A stretch of 64,000 bases of DNA from Eriocheir sinensis (Eukaryota > Arthropoda > Malacostraca > Decapoda > Varunidae), in the NCBI RefSeq assembly GCF_024679095.1, contig NW_026111781.1, positions 72,001-136,000 of the forward strand. The letters run 5' to 3'. Every line of letters starts with the position of its first letter. Within the stretch, counting starts at the first letter, position 1. The notes under the pieces are model-generated. The model was not told the DNA's origin, did no database searches, and saw only the letters and a list, made by a program, of their open reading frames with translations. Positions 36,985 to 49,500 of this stretch are shown here, in pieces. The position numbers and the translations under genes are program-made.

Positions 36985-39279
36985 TCACACGTAGGTGACG
37001 GTGGGGTGGTAGCCCGTCTCGTCGGCGTAGTACTCCACCACCTGCGTGCGTCCGTCCGGCAGCTCCACGTAATAGCGGCCCTCGGTGCGCCGGCCGTCCC
37101 GCCGCTCGGTGTGCCCGAAGTTTGGGCCTTTCTTACGTCGGCCTCCAAACGATTTGTCGTCGTCCTCTGCTGAGTCGTTCACGTCGTAGTTAAAGTGGTA
37201 ACCTGAGTGCCCCTGCAGAGGAAAGGTGTTGAGTGGAGCAAAACAAAATACACTATAATTATATTCTCGCCACAATTGATCCCTTGGAAAAAAAAAGAAT
37301 GATAGAGAAAAAATTCTGAAAGTGAATTAATTGTTAATTTTAGAGTTACAAAGGTACGACATCATGCCTCTAAATAATAATGAGATTAATAGGAATCTTG
37401 AGCAAGGAGGTTTGTCTAATATTATAGTGCAGGCTTTGTTTTTACCAGAAACTAGAGAAAGGTGTACCTTATTATCAAGTATGGGTGGAGCTATTTATGT
37501 GTTTATCTATGTACCTATATAATGCACCTCGGCTCGGGCCCAAGTAAGACCAAGACCCACCCCAACGGAGCTTGTCTGCCGCGGCCTCACGGTCTTCACA
37601 GAGGGGACTTGTGTTGGAGGCGGGGACACGACCGGCCTGGGATGATCCCTCGTCCTCGGGAACAGCTCGGCGGAGGAACTTTGGCGTGAGTCGGAAGGCG
37701 TGAGAGGGCCAAAATGAGGGGGCTGGAAGGACTTGGCAGGGGTTTCAAGGTGGGAGGAAGGCTTGAAGAACCCTCTTCTGGACCCGAAAAATTCCCGGGA
37801 GTCCAAGCTTTCAGAGGACACGAAGGAGATGCTTAACGGAGGCTTTATGTTGGCCGTGGGATGCACTAAGGTTTCGCGGGAACTAGAACTGTCATGTAGT
37901 CTGGAAAAACTGAGTGGCTGTGAGTTAAGTCGACCGAAAGGTCTTGGGGAGGATGCAACCTCGCGGGAGCTAGAAGTGTCTCGTAGTCCGGAGAAACTGG
38001 ATTGTTTGAAGTCATGCCCGCCGAAGGATTTAGGTGAGGATGCAGTCTCACGAGAGCCAGAAGTGTCACGTAGTCCGGAGAAACTGAGTGGCCGGAAGTC
38101 AAGCCCACCAAAAGATCGAGGAGAGGATGCAGTCTCGCGGGAGCTGGAAGTGTCACGTGGTCTGGAGAAAGTGAGTGGCCGGAGGTTAAGCCCACCGAAT
38201 GATCGAGGTGAGGATGCTGAATCGTCAAATCTCTCTACTGAAGTGCCGAAGATGGTTTCTGAGACGCCAAACCTTAGTTCCCGCGATGACGAGTGTGGGA
38301 ACTCAGACGAGGCGAATCTTTCTCTCGACCTTGAGTCAAAGGGAAATGGGGAGGGGGCGCCGAAGACAGGTCGTGGGGTGGGTTTGGGTGAAGGACTGTA
38401 GCTTCCGGTGGGAGAGGGAGGTTTGAAGGCAGCGAGGGGAGTGGGCTTGCGTGGAAGAGGGGTTAGTGTAGGAGAGGGACCTTTGTAGACAGTGCTAGGA
38501 GTGGGTTTAGGTGGAGGGCCGTAAGTTTGTGAGAGCGAGGGAGGATTGTAAGCACTGGCAGGTTTGGGTTTAGGGGGCGGAGGGCCGTAAGTTTGTGAGA
38601 GCGAGGGAGGTTTGTAAGCACTGACAGGTTTGGGTCTAGGGGGCGGAGGGCCGTAAGTTTGTGAGAGCGAGGGAGGTTTGTAAGCACTGGCAGGCTTGGG
38701 TTTAGGGGGCGGAGGGCCGTAGCCTTGTGACGGTGGAGATATTATCCGAGTATGACCATGGTTGATGTGGTAAGGAGTAGATCCGGAAGGTCCAAAGCCA
38801 AGAGTGGAACTTAATGTTAACCCGAAGCTTTCAAGTGAGTCCTGAGCGCTCACGTCTAGGATCTCGACACCAGAAGCCCGAGTTATCACGGGGAAAGAAG
38901 AGGAAGGATTAGAGGAAAAGGAGAAAGATGGAGAGGAGAAAAACGAGGGCGAGGAAGGGGAGGATGGAACACTAGCATATGAAGAGGACTCATGAGAGGA
39001 AGAGGAGAAGGAGGAGGATGGAGATGAAAAAGGAGTTGATGGGAAGGTGTTGAAAGATGGAAAACGTGAACCAGCGTGAGAGGAGGAACGGACGGCAGAG
39101 CTGGAGAGGTCGTAGTTCCGTCCACCTCTCGGCACGGGGCGGAACGAGGAAGGGGAGTCGAAGAAGAGGGCGCTGGGGCGGAAGGCTTCGCGTGAATCTT
39201 CGAGGGAGTCTGGAAAACCCTGGGCGTAGCTTGAGCCCGCCATGGTCGCCGCCGCTATCACCACCACCACCACCACCAT
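36985..39279 (-). CDS. Resilin-like cuticle protein with C-terminal Rebers-Riddiford chitin-binding domain
   Basis: Exon 1 runs from 39279 to about 37591 and exon 2 is 36985-37212 (acceptor CTGCAG/GGGCAC). Total about 638 aa if the donor is ACC/GTGAGG at 37590; alternative in-phase donors lie about 50-80 nt further on. The N-terminus [20 protein letters not shown] is a signal peptide. A Ser/Phe/Pro-rich region follows, then about five 20-residue repeats like [19 protein letters not shown], then four to five repeats like [20 protein letters not shown]. Exon 2 encodes the RR domain: [51 protein letters not shown] domains bind chitin, and Pro/Ser/Gly repeats beside them are typical of elastic pro-resilin-like matrix proteins secreted by epidermis. 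The domain at the extreme C-terminus is notable. Function is inferred from the domain, not from a specific orthologue. Confidence 0.85.
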
Positions 39280-39679
39280 CTCCGTAGGCTGACGCTGACA
39301 CCACCGAACCTGCCACGCCCACCAAGAGATTGTTGTTATTGTGATTACTGATATTTTCGTTTATTAATATTATCATTATTATTGTAATATTACACCGTTA
39401 CTATCATCGCAATCATCACAATAATAGTAATCATAATAATAAACGATCCCGCACATCAAGCGAGGCTAAAATGATTATGCAGCATTACAGTAAAGCATAT
39501 ATTAAAATTAATAGTCACATAGAGAGGCACCAAGTGAAAGTGGAGAAAGTGGCCCTTGTGTGTTGCTTATCAATACGGTTCACGACAGCCAGTCTGGCCC
39601 TCACGAAACGGAAGTGACTCGGCCGGACTAACGACCTGTGTCTTGCAACATGAGAGTGAAGCTGCTTCCCTCGTTACCT

Positions 39680-39824
39680 TTTATCGATATTTTCATGCTA
39701 ACTGCTCTTATGAACTTCCAAACTACATACCTCCACCCTTCCCCGGCCTCGCTGCACAAGACTCTCTACTTGAGCTAATATCTATGTCCCGCTTCCTAAT
39801 GCAGGAATTAATTAGCATCTCAAG
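39680..39824 (+). mobile_element. LINE family A internal fragment
   Basis: TTTTCATGCTAACTGCTCTT, ACCTCCACCCTTCCCCGGCC and CTAATGCAGGAATTAATTAG parallel 51960-52100. It abuts a SINE fragment. Confidence 0.45.
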
Positions 39825-39977
39825 AGGATCAAATGGAACTCCGGAGACCAGTGTGAGTCAAGCAAGAATGGTGCCACTATAAAACACTTTCCTGCGCCAC
39901 TAATAAGGGGCTGGGGTCGACCAACGGACCTCATAATGAAAGAGTACCGGCGTCAAGGCCAAACGTAAAAAAAAACT
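39825..39977 (+). mobile_element. SINE family 1 3' fragment
   Basis: GTGCCACTATAAAACAC, CCTGCGCCA, GGGTCGACCAACGGACC and a poly-A end parallel the body and tail of the SINE at 7485-7876, with many substitutions. Confidence 0.6.
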
Positions 39978-40094
39978 TATTCCATAACTTGAATCAATAA
40001 ACTCTGCAATAACCTTCCAGCTTGATTGTATGCATATTTTCTTTGAATGATTCCTTTTTCGTATATCTCGTAACTGAGATTTTTTTTCATTGCA

Positions 40095-40131
<37 letters not shown>

Positions 40132-40278
40132 GTTCGTCCCGCGGCCACCATCACTTTTGTTTGCCGCTTATAATGGACTAAAAACAATTGTCTTGCGGGT
40201 GTTGACACGGCTCGTGCGTTGCTACTCACGACCATACATACGTTGAAACGAATGCCGACCAAGTGTCTTAAATATTGC

Positions 40279-40296
40279 TAATAATAATAATAATGC

Positions 40297-40368
<72 letters not shown>
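40279..40368. repeat. (AAT)n microsatellite
   Basis: An AAT run of about 90 bp with one TGC interruption. Confidence 0.9.
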
Positions 40369-40369
<1 letters not shown>

Positions 40370-40520
40370 GGTTTGTTATATTTTTTGCATAATATTCAGC
40401 CTAAAAATCTTCATTAATTATAATTCTTAGATAATATAAATGCTAACATATATTCTTTACTCAACAGGGTGACAACTTTATATTTATATGTGTGTATTGC
40501 GTGTTATGTACTGTGCTGAG

Positions 40521-40522
<2 letters not shown>

Positions 40523-40592
<70 letters not shown>
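40523..40592 (+). repeat. (GT)n microsatellite
   Basis: A GT run of about 70 bp. Confidence 0.95.
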
Positions 40593-40596
<4 letters not shown>

Positions 40597-41625
40597 GTCC
40601 TTGGAGAGCATATTAAAACGTCCTTAAAGTGTATTTTTCTCAGTAACTTTTCCACGTAATTAAATGGGCAGTATCAGGGAGGGGGGGGGGGGCAAAGAGG
40701 GGGAGGGGATGAAGAGAAGGGGTGAACGGAGGTGAGAGGAAAGGGGAAGAAGGGGATGCAGGCTGTTGGGAATAGAAGGGTGGCTAGGGGGTGCTGGGGG
40801 GGGGGGTACACCACTTCCTCTCCTTATTTGTCTCTTTCAAGCATTATCCTCGTTCTCCTCTTCCCACTGTTATCTCTCTTAGGAACTGATGCTGTTTGTG
40901 GTTCAGGCGATAACTTGTTCGAGTTTTATTATTTCTCTTTTCCTGACTGGTATTAATAATGTGTTGAATGTCTTCTTATTTATTCTCCTTTCATCTGCTT
41001 CCACTCTGCTTTCAATCATCGTACATTCCTTCCCCGCTCCTTTGAATCCCTTTTTTGCTCCTCTCCTCCCAGCGCATGTGAGAACAAACACGGCTGATGA
41101 TAAAGATAAGCAGATAACAAATGCAACACCATTTCGCAACGCGGCTGGTAGATAAAGAGGGAACGAGATTAACGCGAGTTGCTTCACTACGCCACAGCTC
41201 GAATCTCTGACTCCTGTTCCGAACAATATCAAACAAATAAGCAAGTTTAATTCTAGTGGTGATGGTACTTAATTGTCTCCCCTGGTCTTCTCCATGGAAA
41301 TCACAACTAAGGGTAGAAGTGGTCTGATTTTTTTCTGTGCGGGCATTTTGCGTCGTTCTGTCCACTAGCTCAAAACTTAGTCTACAGGAGGCACCGTAGT
41401 CACCAGTTCGCCTATAGTTCGGAACGCCGTCCATAGGAGGATAGGTTTCTGATTTACTTGTTAGCATTGAACTCGACTCTTCCACGTGCTATTCTTCAGC
41501 CTGAGTATTCTTCCTTTGCTTTCGTGTGTGAGTGTGGGTAGTGCAGAACTGTGTACAATTGCAGATCAAGACTCGAGGGTGATGAGAGCAGTGCAAAGTT
41601 ATACAAAACTAGACTGGTGGTACAG

Positions 41626-41840
41626 ACGGTAAGAGATCGTTTGACTCTCCTTCATGACAACCTACAAGCGGGATGTTAGTGGAATAGTTACGGGGTGGGG
41701 TTTAATGGCGCCAAGATCCCTCTTTAATTAAACATACGGTAAGAGATCGTTTGACTCTCCTTTATATGATAACCTGCAAGCGGTATGTGTTAGTGGAATA
41801 GCTACGGGGTGGGGTCTGATGGCGCCAAGATCCCTCTAGA
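41626..41840 (+). repeat. 110-bp direct duplication
   Basis: ACGGTAAGAGATCGTTTGAC...GGCGCCAAGATCCCTCT occurs at 41626 and 41736 with minor changes. Confidence 0.8.
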
Positions 41841-43237
41841 GAAAAGCTGGAACCTCTATAATAGGGCCCCCATATGAGACTTGGATAACATATAATTTGG
41901 GGGTTTAACTTTGTATGGACACTGGGACCTCTACAGAAAACTTGGATCCCCTTATACGGTGACCTCTTTCTACGAAGCTGGGATGTGCTGATGATAATGT
42001 AGACGCCCACTCGATGTTATATATTTGCCTTTCACAAGCTTCCTTCTCCCCTCCCTCACAGCCTGCCACGGTAACGCGCTCCTCTAAACACTCACCTTCA
42101 TCTCCGCCGCTCCGAATGTCACTACTGTCAAGCGGGACGTCACCTCGTATTTATAGCGAAGCCTTTCATCTCTCGGCCCATCCCACCCGTCTTGACCCTG
42201 CTCCTCCCCGCCCCAACACTCCTCCCTCCCATGGTGACCCTGCCTCCCCCCCACCCAACCTTTCGGCACGCCATGCAGACGCTTCATGAATGGGAGGCGT
42301 GGGGCGGGCGGGCTGGCTGGCGGGGTGAAGGTAAGGAAGGGGCTGGGTGAGGGCCGCCTATCCGGTTCGTCTATCTGTCTCCTGTGCTCACTCGTCTTGA
42401 CCCTCGTGGTGTGGACACTGGCTCAGGCTTGGCAATGCAGGAATAGCGGTGATCTCTATCTATATATTCTTCAACATTTCAGCGTCCAAGCACACACACA
42501 TCTGACAAGGCTTTCGTAGGAGTTTTGGGCACTTGTAGAGGTGGTTGTATGACCCTTCTGGTAGTTTGATCATTCTTTTGTGCCATGAAACTACAAGAAG
42601 ACTCACTGGAACGCGATTCATATCTATTTTGGGCTTTAGAAATAGTTCGATGTTAGAGGCGGGAGAGTCAGAGAACGGAGACATCTTGATGGACAGGATC
42701 GTCTCCTTGCATGTAATTTCTTGTATTCTTATATATGTCACAACTTAAAATGTGTACATCATTGACTTAGTACCAATGATATAATAACTCAAATCAAGTA
42801 TACTGTGCGCCTGAGGGATGTGAAGGCACGCACACCCTCATACTTTGTGGATTGATGTTGTATACTTTTTTTAGTGAGGGGAGCAAGGAACCTGTGTGTG
42901 TGTGTGTGTGTGTGTTTGTTTAGGTTAACATGCATGCAAAATTTTATCTTTACGACTCGTCAGTATGTTATGAATAATTATATATCATTCATTGAGACGA
43001 TTCATGACTTTCAGGCGGAATTCAGTAATTTTTCGACATTTTTATCTTGTTCTCGTCAGCAAGAAAGCGGAAAATGTCTTCGCGTGCGTATTGTTAATTT
43101 AATGAGTTTATGATATACATTAACCCCATCTGACGCTTTGATTACATCGCCGATACAGATAATAATATAATTGCATGTCATGAAGATTTTAAGATTATTT
43201 TAGTCAGTGCAAAGCGAAAGTGTTAGGGTAGTGGGCG

Positions 43238-43330
43238 GGAGTGTATCAAGACACCTCTCCATCCGAAATTGACCTCTCTTTTGGCTACTCTTTGCTTTAT
43301 ACTTTGAGGGAGTAACAACTGGAGAGCTAC
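43238..43330 (+). mobile_element. LINE family A 3' fragment
   Basis: GTATCAAGACACCTCTCCAT, CCGAAATTGACCTCTCTTTT and GGCTACTCTTTGCTT match the tail family up to the GGGAG segment. A short (CTA)n follows. Confidence 0.55.
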
Positions 43331-43859
43331 TACTACTACTACTACTACTGCCTTCGGGCTAGTCGATAAATGGGTATCTATTATTGACAAGTGCTGAGGC
43401 TGAGGTCACTGGTGTCTCCCCTTAGCACACGACCGGATTTTAGTGTCCACAGAGTGCCCGTAATGTTAAGCAGGTAGTGGACATCTGTGCGCTGCGTCGG
43501 AAAGCACGCCAGCCACCACGCAGTGTTCGGCCCGTGCACTGCATTTGACCAGACTGACTTTTAACTGTTTCCAGTGGATTTTTATCACGCATGACATCAA
43601 TAAAGGACCATCACAAAAAAGCCCGAAAATATATACCTGCCTCAAAATTTTACGTCCATCTCTGTGGTGAGCATAGACAGCAGCCGAAGCATCTTTTTAA
43701 ATCTAAGATAAAGGTGTGTATAAAAGTATAGAGGTATGGCATACGCTAAAGCTGCACGTGGCATCGGTGCTCATCTCCGTCACATTGACCCTTGAGCCTA
43801 TAACGGGACAGGGCCGGGATATCCGGGTTAACCCAGTTTACCTTCCCAGGTTTCCCGTG

Positions 43860-43995
43860 GTAACCATTTATTGACCATCCCTAAAGGGAGGATGAATAGC
43901 TGAGTGGGCTTCGCGGTGACTGCCCGGGCCAGGATTCGAACCAAGGTCCGTAGATTCGCAGATATGCGTGCCAACCGCTATATCACGAAATTATT
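43860..43995 (-). mobile_element. tRNA-derived SINE, family 3
   Basis: Read on the minus strand it has GATATAGCGGTTGGCACGC (A-box) and TTGGTTCGAATCCTGG (B-box), followed by GGCCCGGGCAGTCACCG. It is a tRNA-like head without a good acceptor stem, so it is a SINE rather than a functional tRNA gene. Confidence 0.6.
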
Positions 43996-46569
43996 TACAA
44001 GAAAAAGCTCGCTGATTATATTAGATTCATTCGTTCCTTTAATCACTGATCTAGAAATATCTTCGCTTTCCTGGAAAACAAAACACGGTTGACATGATGA
44101 TCCTTCGTGAACGCCGACGCAGCTCCGTGACAGCGTCGGCAGCATGTGCAGTGACTGTGTCCACTTTCCCGCCGAGCCAGCAGGAGACGCTACTTAATAT
44201 TAATTAGCTAATTACGCCGAGACGCCATTCTTTGTATACAAATACCGTGTGTGATGCAACGCACGACACGGCCCGTCTGCTGCTGTGCACACGTTAATGT
44301 GTTCATCTTTGACAATGTTTCACTTAGGAACGGAACCTGTTCTAAAATGTTTTTATTCACGACGCTCCTGATGTGCCAACCCAGCAACATACTCGACTGA
44401 AATAGCTGTATTAACACATGCAACACCAAGCAACGAATTCTAGTTGGCACTAAGTAAAGTTTTTTTTTTCATGCATAATTTATGACAGAATTGTCTCATC
44501 TGGAACAGCCATTTGTAGTGTTTTAATAAAGTGTTCATATATACAAACGCACTTACTCCTTCTGGGCGTATGACAACCTAAGGACAGCAAACAGAGGCCC
44601 ACTTGTCTGCCATGCAACAAATGAATAGCCATCGCAACATTGATGACAAGTAACCTCCACAGCCGAGGTTATTACGCCTTCCAAGGATATCATTATGCAT
44701 CGCCGAGTCCCTTCACTTCAGCTAAATAGCAGTCATGTACTTCCAGTGAAACTTGATGTATCAAAATGAACGGATTGAATGAAGGCTGTTAGATGAAAGA
44801 AATGATAGAAGTACCTGTTCGTGGATAGATAAGTAGCGTGATAGGTTTGGGCGAACACCCGAAATGTGATTGTGGGAGTGTGGACGTTGTTGGAGAGGGT
44901 ACTATGCGAAGGCTTAGATTCTATGAAGACTAATCAGTATGCAGCAAGGAATATTCAATTATTTTCCATAGTATGCAACAAGAAGCGAAGCATTCGAAGC
45001 GTGTGTCTGTTGTGGTGTGAAGTTGTGAGCCTTGTGAACCCTCGCTAGGGGTCGGGGCCACCGGGCGGCCGCGGTGTAGTGATCTCGTGGCTCAGGCGGA
45101 GTAACTACGCTCATTATCCAGTCATAAGGTGATATTAACCGGTACAACAAGACTATACTGTTTGTGAATCATATTTACTTGTTGTTTAGGTTTAATATTC
45201 AACAGGAAGGCAACCAGTGATCTCCTGACCCGTTGAGTGTTTCCTTGAGACAGGAGGCCTGCTAGAAAAAGTGACAACACTCCCTGCGTGAACACCCAGC
45301 ACCAAGAATGTCGAGCCCTCCAGACATGCACCGCTCACCTCACCACGCCTCGCCCTCATGCCAGCCTTCAGGGTACTGCTGGTGATGGAACGAATATCGG
45401 AACACAAGACCGTGACCATAAAGCACCTCACTTGTGTATGGCGCGTTGGATGCACCATAAGAATATGGCGGATAAATATCCCCCTAACCCGTAAGGTAAG
45501 GTCTGTAAAATTAACCCATTCAGAGATTGGGTGATGTCCGCATCATCTTTTCCTCTTCAAGTATTGACTGCACTGTTAAGGTAACATCCTTTGTTTCACT
45601 CTTATACTGATATCATTGTCATCTTCAACCAGCAATAATCCAGTGCAAGACAAGAGGTATTTCCCAACGTTCTCCACTTTTCCCTGATGTTGTGCTTTCC
45701 TGCTGCAGCAAATGCACTTTATTTAATCTATTCAAACTCTTCACTTGGTTCTGTCTGATGGTACTGTAGTAGTTCGGCCTCATCCTGCTCCAGCACGGGG
45801 GGATGAGATAATTAGGTTCCTGGCTCTTCCGTGTGCTACATCACCTGCAATAATTTATCCTATTTCCTACATATGCATAATCAGATGTCAGAATTACTGT
45901 TCTGTGTATATCAAAGCAAGAAATGAAAGCACCCATAGTAGAGAAAGTACTTTTCAATAACTGTCTTCATGATGAAGAGGTTTGAGGGTCTCATTAGTAC
46001 TTCAGGAATATGTTCCACAATTTTCTTTTGTTTCAGGTTGACACACACAAGCTTAGTATTTGATTTTCTGGTTTTATCTTTTGTGCTGTATTTATTATTA
46101 TTTATGGAGCATATTCCTGCCCATATGGTTGTTTCTGCACGAGACAATCCTGAGTGGGGATGCCCACATAACTCATGGCTGGGGCAAGCGGATCGATCCT
46201 GCCAGGAGGGACTAGGGATGTATAGGGTAGCAGTGTGGGAGCTTGGCTGGAGGGACCGTTGGGAGTGAAGGCAGTGAATAAGTGAAGCAATGTGCCCCCG
46301 GGCATATGCTCCCCATTAGTTAGTAATTAGGTCTGATTAAAACTTGATGGATTGCAAGAACTGTATGAGGCTGTTCAAACTTCAATACCATGAGCTAAAA
46401 TTTTAATACCAAATCAAGGTATACATGTAGTTTACATTTATATTTTTATATACACACCTGCACACATGATTTGTAGGCTTATGGTTTAGTGATTGAAATT
46501 TAAATTATGCTCACTTAATATCCTATGCATTATTTCTATCATTATAAATACTTTAATTAAATTAAACAC

Positions 46570-49500
46570 TTAATGCATGGGAAGATGATTGACTCCATTT
46601 TGAGGTTGACACATATCAAATAAGGAAGGGTAATGTGGCATGACGCCATGATTGTATATATGCGAGTTGTAACCGTGCAGAAACCCAGACACCGCTGTTG
46701 GATGATGAGCTCCGCCCGAGGAGGAAATCTGGGTGGAGTGAGGAGGTGCTACTGTTCCTGAAACAGTCCCTGAGTGAGCCATGGGGGGTGAAACAGATTG
46801 GCCTGAGTGTGTTACAACACTGTTGGCATTCCCTACAGCATGGGAGTGAGGTGCCAGGTGTGGGTGAGAATGTGGGTGACTATGTGAAGGAGGAACTGGT
46901 GCCTGATGCATCTGAGTGGGTTTGGGTGTTCTTCTGAGGGGTAGTCTGGGGTTGCGGTGAGGAAGGGGTCTTCCTCGCCCACTGCTGGCTCCTTGAGGAC
47001 CTTCCTCTACTGCACCAGATTCTTCAGTATGACTTGTTCTCATGTGAGTCTTCATGTGATGAACCTATACAAACAATACATATATATATAAGCATAATGA
47101 TGAAGAAATTTCCTTTATAAATTACTTCACTTTAATGTAATATCAGGCAGCTGCTGTAAAACTGCACAGAATCATTGATTTGTTTCACAATTTACATGAA
47201 CACAAAATAAATTAATACTAGGAAAGCTCTCAGACAAAATCCTAACACTTACCTGTGAGAAGGTGAGTAGACAAACAACACAGGTGTATGGTCTCTCCCC
47301 AGTGTGTCGCCGCATGTGACGTTTGTAGTTCCCGGACTCCACAAACTGCTTGTTGCAGACATCACACGTGTAGCGTAGCTCCTTGTTGTGGTACCGCAGG
47401 TGAACCTTAAAAATTACAGAATTCATGAGACCTGAATATTACACCATTTAAGTTAATATAAACATAACATGTAAATTTGTAACTGTAATACATGCAAAAA
47501 TATAAAAAAATGAGGATTAAGTAAAATAGTGCATAAACATTTACTCCCACTATTTGACTTAAACTCCTCACTGCTTAGCAATGCTGGCTGGAAGGATGGA
47601 GGTACTGCTGGTGACAGCCTAGCAGAGATCAGCCCTCATTTTCATGTACTTCTGCTTACATTAATCGCAGATTTATGCTCACACAATGCAAAACAAATAA
47701 AGCATAGCCAAACGTGAAAATTCGTGTTACGGGAATGTGTATGTTTACACAGCACTTGCCTTACCCAGCCAGCATTACCAGATTGTTGTACTCAGAACAA
47801 TGCATTTATCAGTTTCAGAACAATAAATGTCGTACCCACACAAATAACGATATAGTCTCCGCCATTTTCTTTTCCAACTTTAAGTTCTTAAACAATAAGC
47901 ATGTCATACCATGCAAATTATTTACTAATGAATGCTTCTTTCCATGAAAAATCAGTACTGTAAGTACCAGTGGTAGTACCTGCCAAACCCTACTGCTGAC
48001 AGGGCCTGTTGTTCATATTCATCAGGTTAATAGCTACTTGTCATTATGATCCAGTGTTTATTACCCATTTCATATTCTTTATCACTTGATTTTAATGGAA
48101 AGAAGCAGTCATTAGTAAATAATTCACATTGTTTATGCTTAAGCACCTAAAGTTAAAAAGAAAATGGTGAGAACTTTGTGGTGTGAGATTTCAATGACTA
48201 CATATTTAATTTTATGTGAAGATGTTTACATTGATTACAGTACAGTCTATGGTACATGTAGCTGATGAATAATGCTACTCTGATATTTTATGCTGCTCTA
48301 TGGAAGTAAACATCCTCCTTTCCTTAGGAATGGACAAATCATCAATGGGTGGACCATGAATGTTCAAAGTGGTGCCACAAAAATTCCTTTTCAGCTGCCT
48401 TTGTGTATGAATTGTGAACCTCATAATATAGGGGAGGGAGGGAGGGGGGGGGGCAGGTGTAGTTATGGGTCAGAAACCAGAAAATACAATGTGATAAGCA
48501 TAATAATTTGGTAACATTGACCCCAGCCCACACACGTTTCCTCCTTATTCACCTGTGAAGCTCACGATGCAAGGACTGCTCATGATACAGTCGCTACTTT
48601 ACCAGTATATGGGCCTATAGTCTGCTATACAACCATGTGAATTTGTGCATGAAGTACTGTTCTAAAGGTTTAAATAAGCAATTATCTGGGGTTCTCTGGA
48701 ACAGATTAATCCATTTCACATTAATTTTTAGAGTGACAACGCTATACTCCCAGATTATTCCTCACGTGGCACCTTACAGACGCACTTTAAGATGAGTTTT
48801 ACAATAACAAACTTTTAAAATAACTAAGATTTGTGAATCTTTTTTTCAGTAATGGAAGTAGCTCAAGTGCAACAGAAAATAAAAAAGAGAACACTAAGTG
48901 CTGTTCCAGCAAGAAGTCTGCACAAGAGGCCACGGGGGATACCTTGAGGTCATGGGACCGTGTGAACTGCTTCTCACAGAGGTGGCACGGGTAAGGCTTC
49001 ACTTCGCTGTGCTTGAGGCGGTGCCGACGCAGGTCAGTCCCCGTCACATAGGTTGCACCACAAACCTCACATGCATAATCCCTTTCACCTGTTGGAATTT
49101 TTTTTAAATCAATGAAAAGGTCTTTATTCATTTTCTGGCACATTGTCAAAGTATCTAGAATATTTTTTATCATTTCCATTATATGCCAAAAATTATTAGT
49201 TTCTCCTCAGAAGCTGAATATCAAAATCTGACTGCATTCTAATTGAACTGATGGCACATAGTGTCTTGAGTCAAGAATTTCACCTTTAGCATCTATCAAG
49301 GTCTCTGTGACAGTTTTAATACCAAACATTTGAATTCTTATTTTGTACAAAAATCCCAATCTTGCTAACACTCCTAATATTTACATAATAAAGTGAAGCT
49401 CCCTTCTGTAATCTCTGAACTTCCTAGGCTCATCCTGCACCTCACTACTGACTCTAATCCCATATATCAACCTTATTTTAAGTTATTCATTACTTGATCC

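Larger units (their letters stand above)
39290..46560. other. Intergenic region between the cuticle and zinc-finger genes
   Basis: Besides LINE and SINE fragments it holds (AAT)n at 40279-40368, (GT)n at 40523-40592, a G-run at 40680-40692, a 110-bp duplication at 41626-41840 (ACGGTAAGAGATCGTTTGAC twice), and a (CTA)n stretch at about 43329-43350. No protein-like frame was recognised. Confidence 0.55.

Noticed and set aside
37733..38687. A 222-codon + strand frame and other antisense frames opposite the cuticle gene
   Set aside because: They are shadows of the repeat-coding exon on the minus strand.
43900..43990. tRNA gene candidate on the minus strand
   Set aside because: There is a tRNA-like promoter only. 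The cloverleaf is incomplete and SINE-like sequence follows.
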